A stretch of 21,589 bases of DNA from JBBRUG01 sp038247995 (lineage in GTDB: Bacteria > Chloroflexota > Chloroflexia > Chloroflexales > Chloroflexaceae): assembly GCA_038247995.1 (NCBI GenBank), contig JBBRUG010000058.1:1-21589 (forward strand), given 5' to 3'. The notes below the pieces were generated by a model. That model had not been told where the DNA came from. It saw nothing but the letters and a program-made list of their open reading frames with translations, and made no database searches. The position numbers and the translations under genes were made by a program. Within the stretch, counting starts at the first letter, position 1; each line of letters opens with the position of its first letter. Below, piece by piece: positions 1-6,561 of the stretch.

Positions 1-903
1 ACCAACCCGGCCGAGGCTGAAGGCGAGTACGAGGGCGACGCCGACACGTACACCCTGGAACTTGCGCCGATTGCGCCGCGGCTGGGCCAGCAAGATTGCC
101 CCTTCTGCGATCACTCGGGGTCGGCGCGCGCCGGCGGTGGACTGGCCCAAAGCGAAGCCCCCGGTTTCTATCAGATCTGGTCGGAGGGTGACGCTGAGCT
201 GCTGATCACCGACGAAACGGGCCGCAGTGTTGGGTTCCGCGCTGGCGTGTTTGTGAATGAGATCCCCGGCGCAATCTCCAACACCAATAAATACGGCGTG
301 AATGTCTGGAACATCGATGCCCCACCGGTGTACACGATCCCGGCCTATGTTGATGTGTATATCGATATTGACGGCAGCCGCCTGACCGAGACCAGTGAAA
401 CGACTGTGACTCTGATCGGCCCTGGCTATGCGTTGGAAGTGAGCGAGATCTTTCTGGAGCCGGGGCAGGTCGATTTCCTCGACATTTCGCCGAATGGTGA
501 ACTGCTCAGTTATCGTACCGAAAGCGGTGCGACACCATTCCTGCTGATGGCAATCGAAACTGATGTGTCCGATTATCTGTTCGGGGTCTATGGCGAAGAG
601 ATGGCTCCCGACGAGGCGCTGAACCTGGTTTTGAATACTGAAGAAGGCTGGCTGAGCCTCGACACGATCGATAATGTCGAGGCGGGCAGTTACAGTTTGC
701 TGGTGGCGCGCTACGACGACAACGGCGAACAGATCTTTGGCGCCGAGGCGATCCAACTCGAACCCGACGATGTTTTGTATGTCGATTACCTGCTCTGGCC
801 GGGTAATGGCGAAGTTATGCCGCTCGATCTGGATTATGGCGGTGACGGTATTGTTGATGAAACCCTCGAAATCGAGGATATCAGCGACGAGTTTGCCGAA
901 TAA
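1..903 (+). CDS. C-terminal part of a secreted beta-rich protein (5'-truncated by window edge)
   Basis: The frame is open from the first base of the window to a TAA at 901-903, so the true start lies upstream; the GTG at 247 is only an internal codon. About 300 residues are visible. There is a CPFC motif near the left edge, then long stretches of alternating polar and hydrophobic residues rich in Asp, Glu, Gly and Thr with very few Lys, as in exported beta-sandwich proteins. It ends in an acidic Asp/Gly-rich segment, DYGGDGIVDE, which resembles calcium-binding or thrombospondin-type-3-like loops found at the C-termini of secreted Chloroflexota proteins. No catalytic motif is visible and the N-terminal domain is missing, so no enzymatic role can be given. 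A strong hairpin follows 31 bases after the stop. Confidence 0.75.
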   Translation, partial: TNPAEAEGEYEGDADTYTLELAPIAPRLGQQDCPFCDHSGSARAGGGLAQSEAPGFYQIWSEGDAELLITDETGRSVGFRAGVFVNEIPGAISNTNKYGVNVWNIDAPPVYTIPAYVDVYIDIDGSRLTETSETTVTLIGPGYALEVSEIFLEPGQVDFLDISPNGELLSYRTESGATPFLLMAIETDVSDYLFGVYGEEMAPDEALNLVLNTEEGWLSLDTIDNVEAGSYSLLVARYDDNGEQIFGAEAIQLEPDDVLYVDYLLWPGNGEVMPLDLDYGGDGIVDETLEIEDISDEFAE

Positions 904-933
904 TCTTCCTCGGCAACGCTTGCACACACGCTA

Positions 934-966
934 CAACGGGCGATCGCACTATGCGATCGCCCGTTG
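934..966 (+). terminator. Perfect 15-bp hairpin after the first gene, possible terminator
   Basis: Positions 934-948 (CAACGGGCGATCGCA) pair perfectly with 952-966 across a 3-base loop (CTA). It sits 31 bases after the stop at 903 and is followed by CGCTTTCGCC, not a clean T-run, so it may be a factor-assisted or weak intrinsic terminator. Each arm contains the octamer GCGATCGC, which is itself a palindrome. Confidence 0.55.
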
Positions 967-1123
967 CGCTTTCGCCATACCTTTACCCATCGCGTTCAGG
1001 GAGCGGGGCTTCGGACAGCAATTTTTCCTGCGCAGGTACAGAGCGCTACTACTCGTTGGACATGCGGAGTGTCTCTCATTCCCAGTGCGGCGCCCACCAG
1101 AGGCAGAACACCATCCCAAAGAG

Positions 1124-1152
1124 TTCAACCAGCGATTGGATAATGGTATACT
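1124..1152 (+). promoter_or_regulatory. Extended -10 promoter for the nucleosidase gene
   Basis: TGGTATACT at 1144-1152 contains an extended -10 (TGn plus TATACT). The hexamer 17 bases upstream is TTCAAC (1124-1129), only a weak -35 match. It lies about 160 bases before the start at 1315, and the 8-bp repeat array would be in the 5' untranslated region. Confidence 0.5.
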
Positions 1153-1234
1153 ACGCAACAGAGTGCGTTCCACCCCATGTACCAATGCGGTACATATGCG
1201 CCCCCTGCCCAAAGCGGTCGCTTGTTTATACACT

Positions 1235-1298
1235 ACCGCTTCACCGCTCTACCGCTCTACCGCTTCACCGCTCTACCGCTTTACCGTCTAACGCTTCA
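1235..1298 (+). repeat. Tandem 8-bp repeat array (ACCGCTYT), 8 units
   Basis: Eight consecutive degenerate 8-bp units read ACCGCTTC, ACCGCTCT, ACCGCTCT, ACCGCTTC, ACCGCTCT, ACCGCTTT, ACCGTCTA, ACGCTTCA. An inverted monomer AAAGCGGT lies just upstream (1211-1218). The array ends 16 bases before the nucleosidase start. A 19-bp stretch of it (1268-1286) recurs in inverted orientation at 1997-2015. Confidence 0.85.
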
Positions 1299-1314
1299 CC
1301 ACAAGGCCATTGTT

Positions 1315-2010
1315 ATGCGTGTAATTGCCCATATTGCCGCCCGGATCGAATGGCAGGCGTTGCTCATTCTGTTGCCGGGGCTGCCACCAGTGCGCGCTTG
1401 CCCTGGCGGCGAATTCACCACGTACACGCCCGCAGGGAGTGACCTGGAGTTTGTCTTGCTGCGCGCTGGGGTGGGCAAGATCCACGCTGCTGCCGCGAGC
1501 CAGTATGCGCTGATGCGCTGGCAACCCGATCTCTACGGCCTGATCGGCACCGCCGGCGCGGTTGATCTCGATCTTGCCGAGCTCGATCTGGTGTTGATTA
1601 CGCGCGCCCTGGTACACGATATGCAGGTTGGCCTTGCGCCGGTTGCGGCTACTCTGGCCCGCGAGCATACCACCGATCTCACCGATCACTGGGCTGAGTG
1701 TGCATTCCCTTACCCGCTGCGGCGCGGTACGGCGGCCACCGGCGATGCCGATGTGACGGCGCAGAACATCGATGCGCTGCGGGCGCGCTACCAGGCCACG
1801 GTTGCCGATTGGGAGACGGCGGCGGTGGCTAAAGTCTGTGCGGCCAACAACACCGCAGCACTGCTCATTCGCGGCGTCACCGACCGCCCCGATGCGCCGG
1901 CGCAGGAGCAATACCAGCGCTTCCTGCTCAACACGCCCCTGGTGATGGAGCGGGCCTGGGCAACGCTGCTTACCGGCGCACACCATTACGATGCAACGGT
2001 AAAGCGGTAG
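1315..2010 (+). CDS. MTA/SAH nucleosidase-like phosphorylase-superfamily protein
   Basis: A 231-residue protein of the PNP/UDP phosphorylase superfamily, closest in pattern to 5'-methylthioadenosine/S-adenosylhomocysteine nucleosidase, which cleaves adenine from these by-products of methylation and polyamine synthesis. Visible hallmarks: Glu12 in RIEWQALL, the GVGKIHAA loop (52-59), GTAGAVD (78-84), Glu167 in DWETAAVA where the family has MEGAA, and Asp190 in RGVTD, the proton-donor position. The MEG-to-WET change means the exact substrate is uncertain; futalosine hydrolase or another nucleosidase are alternatives. The start at 1315 has AAGG 8 bases upstream and begins the first beta-strand MRVIAHIAAR; the frame is open further upstream, but that part is the repeat array. 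The last codons and the TAG stop lie inside an inverted copy of that repeat. Confidence 0.82.
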   Translation: MRVIAHIAARIEWQALLILLPGLPPVRACPGGEFTTYTPAGSDLEFVLLRAGVGKIHAAAASQYALMRWQPDLYGLIGTAGAVDLDLAELDLVLITRALVHDMQVGLAPVAATLAREHTTDLTDHWAECAFPYPLRRGTAATGDADVTAQNIDALRARYQATVADWETAAVAKVCAANNTAALLIRGVTDRPDAPAQEQYQRFLLNTPLVMERAWATLLTGAHHYDATVKR

Positions 2011-2015
2011 AGCGG
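1997..2015 (+). repeat. Inverted 19-bp copy of the upstream 8-bp repeat array
   Basis: CGGTAAAGCGGTAGAGCGG is the exact reverse complement of 1268-1286. It spans the last codons and the stop of the nucleosidase gene, so the gene is bracketed by inverted repeats about 710 bp apart. Confidence 0.85.
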
Positions 2016-2093
2016 CGCGGCAAGAGCGGCGTCCTTCAGGCCGCGGCGGGCGGGCGAACAGCGAGCGGCGTCCTGCCGCCTGCATCGAACTGC

Positions 2094-3938
2094 TCACCCT
2101 CCACCCAACGTCCGATCAAGGTTATAGGCCGCGCTAATCAGTGCGAGGTGCGTGAACGCCTGCGGGAAGTTGCCGAGTGCTTCGCCGCGCGGGCCGGTTT
2201 GCTCGGCGTAGAGGCCCAAATGGTTAGCATAACTGAGCATGCGCTCGAATACCAGGCGGGCTTCCTCCAGGCGCTCGGGGTGGCTCCTGCCGGCGCGGGT
2301 CAAACATTCGACCAGCCAGAAAGTGCAGATATTAAACGTACCTTCTTCGCCGTCGAGGCCGTCGGGCGAGCGCTCGACATTATAGCGGTAGACCAGTGAG
2401 TTCTCGGTGAGGCCGCCTTCGGACGGCGGGCGGTCGATTGCGTCGAGCGTGGCGAGCATGCGCGGATCGTTCGGCGCGACAAACAGCACCAGCGGCAGCA
2501 TCAGGTTGGCGGCGTCGAGCGTATCGCTCTCATACGACTGGGTGAAGGCACGAATTTCCGCGTTCCAGCCGCGTTCCATAATCTCTTCGTAGATCTGATC
2601 GCGTACGCGCAACCAGCGCTCACGCTCAGCCGGGAACGAGCGCTTATCGGCCAGGCGCAACCCGCGATCCAAGGCAACCCAGCACATCAGCTTCGAATAG
2701 ACGAAATGGCGTTGGCCGCCGCGTACCTCCCAAATCCCCTCGTCGGTTTTCTGCCAGTGGTCGCAAACCCAATTGACCAACCGACGCAAGTGAATCCAGA
2801 AATCGTACGAGATCGGCGCGCCATATTTGTTGTAGAGATAGACTGAGTCGAGCAGTTCGCCATAAATATCGAGTTGGAGCTGTTTGGCGGCGTCATTCCC
2901 GACGCGCACGGGTTTGGAACCTTTGTAGCCGTCGAGATGATCGAGCGTCTCCTCAGGCAGATCGTGGCGCCCGTCGATGCCGTACATAATCTGGAGTGAG
3001 CCATCGGGGTTGGGTTCGTGGCTGCGCGCCTCGATCCATTCCATAAATGCGCCGGCCTCTTCAGTGAATCCGATCCGCATTAGCGCGTAGATTGTAAAAG
3101 CCGCATCGCGGATCCATGTGTAGCGATAATCCCAATTGCGCTCGCCGCCGACGCCCTCGGGCAGCGAAGAGGTCGGTGCAGCGACAATCGCGCCGGTGGG
3201 CGCATAGGTGAGTAGCTTCAATACCAGCGCGGAGCGGTAGACGACCTCGCGCCAGCGCCCGGTGTAAGTACACTTGGCCAGCCAGCGGTGCCAGTAATCT
3301 ACCGTGAGCGTGAATAGTTCTTCGATCCGATCTTCGCTGGGACAGGTAACGATCTCTGCTTCACCGTCGGTCGATGCCTGAAGTACAAAGGTAACCGTTT
3401 CGCCGTGGTGCAACGTGAACTCGGCCACTGCACCATCGCCGTCCTGGCTGATCGGCACGCGGGTTGCCAACTCCAGGGTCAGGTCGGCGGTGATAAAACT
3501 GGCGCCCTCAGGGCTGAGCAGCGTGCGATGCGGCGTGCGCGCAAAATTGAAGGCGGGCCGGCACTCCATGCGCATGGTCATACTGCCGTGAACGCAGCGC
3601 ACGCGCCGAATGATTTTGTGGAAATGCGCGCTGATTTTGGCCCCGACGGGCATAAAATCGATCACCTCAACGACGCCTTCGTCGGAATAAAAGCGGGTCA
3701 ACAGCACATTCGTATCGGGCCAGTAGAGCTGTTTACGGTTCACATCGCTGTTCACCGGCGTGATCTGAAAACGCCCGCCTTTTTCGGCGTCGAGAATCGC
3801 GGCAAAAACGGCCGGTGAATCGAAATGCGGAAAGCAGAGCCAATCGAGCGAACCATCCATGCCCACGAGGGCCACCGTATGCATGTCACCGATAACGCCA
3901 TAATTTTCGATCGGCTGATAGGGCGAAGGCTGCGGCAT
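2094..3938 (-). CDS. GH15 family glucosidase (glucoamylase/trehalase-like)
   Basis: About 614 residues, a normal length for bacterial family 15 glycoside hydrolases, which release glucose from alpha-glucans or trehalose by inversion. The N-terminus YQPIENYGVIGDMHTVALV and SLDWLCFPHFDSP is the typical beta-sandwich opening. The (alpha/alpha)6 domain starts near GERNWDYRYTWIRDAAF. Likely catalytic acids are the Glu of GIWEVRGG (about residue 404) and the Glu of EEGTFNICTFW (about 532). No signal peptide is present, so it should be cytoplasmic, acting on glycogen, maltodextrin or trehalose; sequence alone does not decide which. The ATG at 3938 is chosen; a GTG at 3953 is possible and would add MKVNS. 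It lies 66 bases after the lipid-kinase gene on the same strand and is probably co-transcribed with it. Confidence 0.92.
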   Translation of the reverse strand: MPQPSPYQPIENYGVIGDMHTVALVGMDGSLDWLCFPHFDSPAVFAAILDAEKGGRFQITPVNSDVNRKQLYWPDTNVLLTRFYSDEGVVEVIDFMPVGAKISAHFHKIIRRVRCVHGSMTMRMECRPAFNFARTPHRTLLSPEGASFITADLTLELATRVPISQDGDGAVAEFTLHHGETVTFVLQASTDGEAEIVTCPSEDRIEELFTLTVDYWHRWLAKCTYTGRWREVVYRSALVLKLLTYAPTGAIVAAPTSSLPEGVGGERNWDYRYTWIRDAAFTIYALMRIGFTEEAGAFMEWIEARSHEPNPDGSLQIMYGIDGRHDLPEETLDHLDGYKGSKPVRVGNDAAKQLQLDIYGELLDSVYLYNKYGAPISYDFWIHLRRLVNWVCDHWQKTDEGIWEVRGGQRHFVYSKLMCWVALDRGLRLADKRSFPAERERWLRVRDQIYEEIMERGWNAEIRAFTQSYESDTLDAANLMLPLVLFVAPNDPRMLATLDAIDRPPSEGGLTENSLVYRYNVERSPDGLDGEEGTFNICTFWLVECLTRAGRSHPERLEEARLVFERMLSYANHLGLYAEQTGPRGEALGNFPQAFTHLALISAAYNLDRTLGGG

Positions 3939-4004
3939 GCTGTTCACTTTCACTCTGGTAATCGGCTGTTCGAGTGGTTATGCTCCGCGAACAGCCCCGA
4001 GTAT

Positions 4005-4973
4005 TTATCCAAATAGGCGGCGCAGCAGGCTCGTTGGGCGGCGCGGAATAGCGCCGTTCACATTCGTTAGCTGCTGCAGCAAATCTTCCGGCGGGGAGGG
4101 CGGCAGCAGGGCGCTGAGTGCGCCCGGAACAACCTCAAAAGTCATCGGCGTCTGGCCGATCGGGTCGCCATCGACCTGTACCGGCAGCCGGGGGCGGGCG
4201 GAAATCTGAATGGTTCGGGCGCGATAGTAGGCGATCTGGGGGTCGTGGCTATAGCGCCGGCGCAGAATCGCCAGGGTATGCCGCAGCGCACTGAGCACAT
4301 TGTCGCCGTAAATCACGCAGACATCGAGTAGGCCGTCGTCGATACTGGCGCGATGGGTGATCTTCACCAGGCCGCCGTAGAGTTGCGAATTGCCGACGAG
4401 CACCATCAGCACCCGCCCCTTGACGGTTCGGCCGTCGAGCACGAGCCGGGTGCGCGCCCCGCGGATGCGCAGCGCGATCTCGAAGCCGCGCAGCACGTAA
4501 GCCAGCGCGCCAAGGCGACGTTTTTCGGCCGCGCCGACGGCAGCGGTGATCGCCGCGTCAAAGCCAATTCCGGCCATCAGCAAGAAATACCGGTCGCCGG
4601 CCTTGCCTAGATCGATGCGGCGCGGGTTCCAATCAAGTAGTGCGGCGGCGGCAGCGCGGGGCTGGAGCGGCAGGCCCAACTCACGCGCCCAGACATTCAT
4701 CGTGCCCAGCGGCAGTGGCGCGAGGGCGGTAGCTGTGCCCACCAGGCCGTTAACTACCTCGTTGATCGTGCCGTCGCCGCCGGCGGCGATCACCAGGTCA
4801 TAGCCGCTTTCGGCGGCCAGACGCGCCAGGCGGCGACCATCGCCGGAGCATGTTGTGGGTTGGCGATCGACCTGCCAGCCGTGCGCACGCCAGACGGCAA
4901 TGGCGGCCGCAATCTCGCTCTCCAATGCCTCGGCCTGGCCGGCCGTCGGATTATAGACCAGCATCGTGCGCAT
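4005..4973 (-). CDS. Diacylglycerol kinase-like lipid kinase (YegS/DgkB/BmrU family)
   Basis: A 322-residue member of the DAGK_cat family, which phosphorylates diacylglycerol or related lipids and sphingoid bases with ATP. It begins MRTMLVYNPTAG, the nucleotide-binding loop of the family, followed by the signature GGDGT at 65-69 with NEVVNGL, and PLGTMNVWAREL (88-99), matching the GTaNdfAr motif. The C-terminal half (LVGNSQLYGGL, DDGLLDVCVIY, VQVDGD) is the typical beta-sandwich domain. The ATG at 4973 is preferred over a TTG at 4985; an ATG at 4964 is also possible. It is the first gene of a probable two-gene unit with the GH15 enzyme. A promoter-like TGGTATACT lies 34 bases upstream on the same strand. 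Confidence 0.9.
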   Translation of the reverse strand: MRTMLVYNPTAGQAEALESEIAAAIAVWRAHGWQVDRQPTTCSGDGRRLARLAAESGYDLVIAAGGDGTINEVVNGLVGTATALAPLPLGTMNVWARELGLPLQPRAAAAALLDWNPRRIDLGKAGDRYFLLMAGIGFDAAITAAVGAAEKRRLGALAYVLRGFEIALRIRGARTRLVLDGRTVKGRVLMVLVGNSQLYGGLVKITHRASIDDGLLDVCVIYGDNVLSALRHTLAILRRRYSHDPQIAYYRARTIQISARPRLPVQVDGDPIGQTPMTFEVVPGALSALLPPSPPEDLLQQLTNVNGAIPRRPTSLLRRLFG

Positions 4974-5006
4974 AGGGTATAGCAATTCTCAAGGCGAAAT
5001 ATGCGC

Positions 5007-5015
5007 AGTATACCA
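5007..5015 (-). promoter_or_regulatory. Extended -10 promoter for the lipid kinase/GH15 unit
   Basis: On the minus strand 5015-5007 reads TGGTATACT, identical to the element ahead of the nucleosidase gene at 1144-1152. No good -35 is visible at 17-18 bases. The predicted transcript would start near 5000 with a leader of about 27 bases before the ATG at 4973. Confidence 0.5.
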
Positions 5016-5038
5016 CGGCGTTTCCGGGTATGTGCCGT

Positions 5039-5130
5039 AGACCTGACAAGTCTAGTGGTCCGCCCCCGCCAGGGCGCAGTCCTATCTCTCAGCCTCAGCG
5101 TGCCAAGCCCCTAGTAGACCTGTCGGGTCT
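5039..5130. repeat. Two related 15-bp interrupted palindromes
   Basis: AGACCTGACAAGTCT (5039-5053) and AGACCTGTCGGGTCT (5116-5130) share the core AGACCTG and GTCT and each can form a short hairpin. Both lie in the intergenic region between the divergent lipid kinase and recombinase genes. They could be operators for one regulator or remnants of a dispersed intergenic repeat. Confidence 0.5.
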
Positions 5131-5171
5131 GACTCTATGCGTCCTGGCCCAACGCCAAACCGCTCCAGCAG

Positions 5172-5227
5172 TGGTACAATAGGCGCCAGCAATAGTTGTT
5201 GACACTGCCGAGGCTTTAAAGTACCAT
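5172..5227 (+). promoter_or_regulatory. Two candidate promoters for the recombinase gene
   Basis: TGGTACAAT at 5172-5180 is an extended -10 without a clear -35. Further down, TTGACA (5199-5204, perfect -35 consensus) is followed after 17 bases by TACCAT (5222-5227), 40 bases before the ATG at 5268. The second is the stronger candidate. Confidence 0.55.
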
Positions 5228-5267
5228 ACGCGCTACGCCGCGACAAGGTCAACCGGGCGGGGGTATC

Positions 5268-6236
5268 ATGCACGATCAGGTTGAGCAATTTCTAGCTTTC
5301 ATGACCAGTGAGCGTGGTATGTCGGTCAATACAACGGCTGCCTACCGCACGGATCTTGACCAGTTGAGTAGCTTCTTGCAGACGCAGGGGCTGACTCATT
5401 GGGTGGCGGTTACGCCGGATCACATGCTCGCTTTTATGCTCTTCCTACGCGAACGACGCTACGCAACGGCGACATTAGCCCGGCGTACGGCGGCCGTCAA
5501 GTCGTTTTTTGGCTATCTGCGGAGCCAGGGCTTAATCGAGAGCGATCCGACGGAACAGTTGGACTCGCCACGCGTTGATCGGGTTCCGCCTAAGGCGATC
5601 TCGCCGCATCAGATCGATGAATTACTTGAACTGCCGCTGCGCTCGCGTTCGCCTGAAGGCACGCGCGACAAGGCAATGCTTGAATTGCTCTATGCAACCG
5701 GCCTGCGCGTGAGCGAACTTGTAGCGCTTGATGTCGTCGATGTCGGCCTTGAACTGGCGACGGTGCGCTGTGTGGGCAAAGGTGGTCGGGAGCGCGTCCT
5801 GCCCGTCAGTCCGCCGGCGATCACCGCGTTGGAGGAGTATCTTGAAGCGGCGCGCACGCAACTCGCACGCAACAGCGAGGCGGCCACCGACGCACTCTTC
5901 CTGAACCATCGCGGTAAGCGGCTCACCCGCCAGGGCTTCTGGCTGATTCTCAAGGGTTATGCCGAGGATGTTGGCCTGCACGATCTGACGCCGCATATGC
6001 TGCGCCATTCGTTCGCGGCACATATGATCGGCAATGGCGCCGAGTTGCGCGAAGTGCAAGAACGGCTCGGCCACGCCTCGCTCTCAACCACCCAGATCTA
6101 TACCCACTTGTCCGATGAGGCGCTGGGCAAGGATAACCCTGCGGCAAGCGACGAGCGGATCAACGGCATGGTTAACGGCACGCATAAAAGCGGCGCGCGC
6201 GATCTGCTGATCGAGACCGACCCCGGCGCTGCGTAG
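5268..6236 (+). CDS. XerC/XerD-type tyrosine recombinase
   Basis: A 322-residue tyrosine recombinase. Residues 1-90 form the SAM-like DNA-clamping domain (VEQFLAFMTSERGMSVNT, YRTDLDQLSSFL). The catalytic domain has all expected residues: Arg147 in ATGLRVSEL, Lys171 in VGKGGRERVLPV, His243 and Arg246 in HMLRHSFA, His269 in LGHASLSTTQ and the nucleophile Tyr278 in IYTH. Xer proteins resolve chromosome dimers at dif; the architecture fits XerC/D/A rather than a phage integrase, which usually has a longer N-terminal arm-binding domain. After Tyr278 there is an unusual tail of about 44 residues ending in LIETDPGAA, longer than in E. coli XerD. It stands alone between divergent and convergent units with its own promoter and is about 11 kb from the tRNA scar at 17059, so it is unlikely to be that element's integrase. 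Confidence 0.93.
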   Translation: MHDQVEQFLAFMTSERGMSVNTTAAYRTDLDQLSSFLQTQGLTHWVAVTPDHMLAFMLFLRERRYATATLARRTAAVKSFFGYLRSQGLIESDPTEQLDSPRVDRVPPKAISPHQIDELLELPLRSRSPEGTRDKAMLELLYATGLRVSELVALDVVDVGLELATVRCVGKGGRERVLPVSPPAITALEEYLEAARTQLARNSEAATDALFLNHRGKRLTRQGFWLILKGYAEDVGLHDLTPHMLRHSFAAHMIGNGAELREVQERLGHASLSTTQIYTHLSDEALGKDNPAASDERINGMVNGTHKSGARDLLIETDPGAA

Positions 6237-6271
6237 TGGGTTCCTTTCAGCCCCGACAGCTTCTTGGTCGC

Positions 6272-6301
6272 TTGACGCATGCGGTATGCCTGTAGTATGA
6301 T
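6272..6301 (+). promoter_or_regulatory. Sigma-70-type promoter of the glyS leader
   Basis: TTGACG (6272-6277) and TATGAT (6296-6301) are separated by 18 bases, a good housekeeping promoter. Transcription would begin near 6308, just before the T-box stem I. Confidence 0.7.
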
Positions 6302-6309
6302 CGCAGCAA

Positions 6310-6530
6310 TTGAACGGCAATGATCCGGAAGAGTACCACGCCGGAGCCGCCAACAGCGAATCGGGAATGGTGCAAGCCCGGTGGTCGGCAGCGTGGGAAG
6401 GGCGTCGGGGAGCCATAGCGAGCGCACTTGGCGCGCAAAGTAAAGTGAGCGGCATGCGCCGCTAACTGGGGTGGAACCGCGCATCTCCTGCATGCGTCCC
6501 CAGGCGACAATCGTTCGCCTGGGTTTTTTG
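6310..6530 (+). promoter_or_regulatory. Glycine T-box riboswitch (transcription-terminating type)
   Basis: The glyS leader contains the conserved T-box GGGGTGGAACCGCG (6468-6481). The bulge TGGA can pair with the UCCA end of uncharged tRNA-Gly, whose discriminator is U. Stem I features are visible: AGAGTA (6330-6335), an AACAGCGAA / GGTGCAAG distal region (6352-6376), and GGC at 6401-6403 in AAGGGCGTC, the best specifier candidate; GGG one base earlier would also be a glycine codon. The antiterminator pairs CTGGGG (6466-6471) with CCCCAG (6498-6503) and CGCAT (6480-6484) with ATGCG (6492-6496). It competes with the terminator, which reuses 6499-6503. Low glycyl-tRNA charging should permit readthrough into glyS. 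Confidence 0.92.
6499..6529 (+). terminator. T-box intrinsic terminator
   Basis: CCCAGGCGA (6499-6507) pairs with TCGCCTGGG (6515-6523) across a 7-base loop, followed by six T residues (6524-6529). Its left arm overlaps the right arm of the T-box antiterminator, so the two folds exclude each other. Confidence 0.92.
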
Positions 6531-6561
6531 TTGCTCCAGGCTGTCGAAAGGAGCTATGGTT

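Noticed and set aside
1288..2097. Long 269-codon open frame on the minus strand
   Set aside because: It lies opposite the nucleosidase gene, is Arg/Ala-rich and has no recognisable motif; the plus-strand frame has clear family motifs.
5268..6236. Recombinase as the integrase of the element at 17059
   Set aside because: It is about 11 kb away on the chromosomal side of the scar and looks like a Xer protein; no attachment site is next to it.
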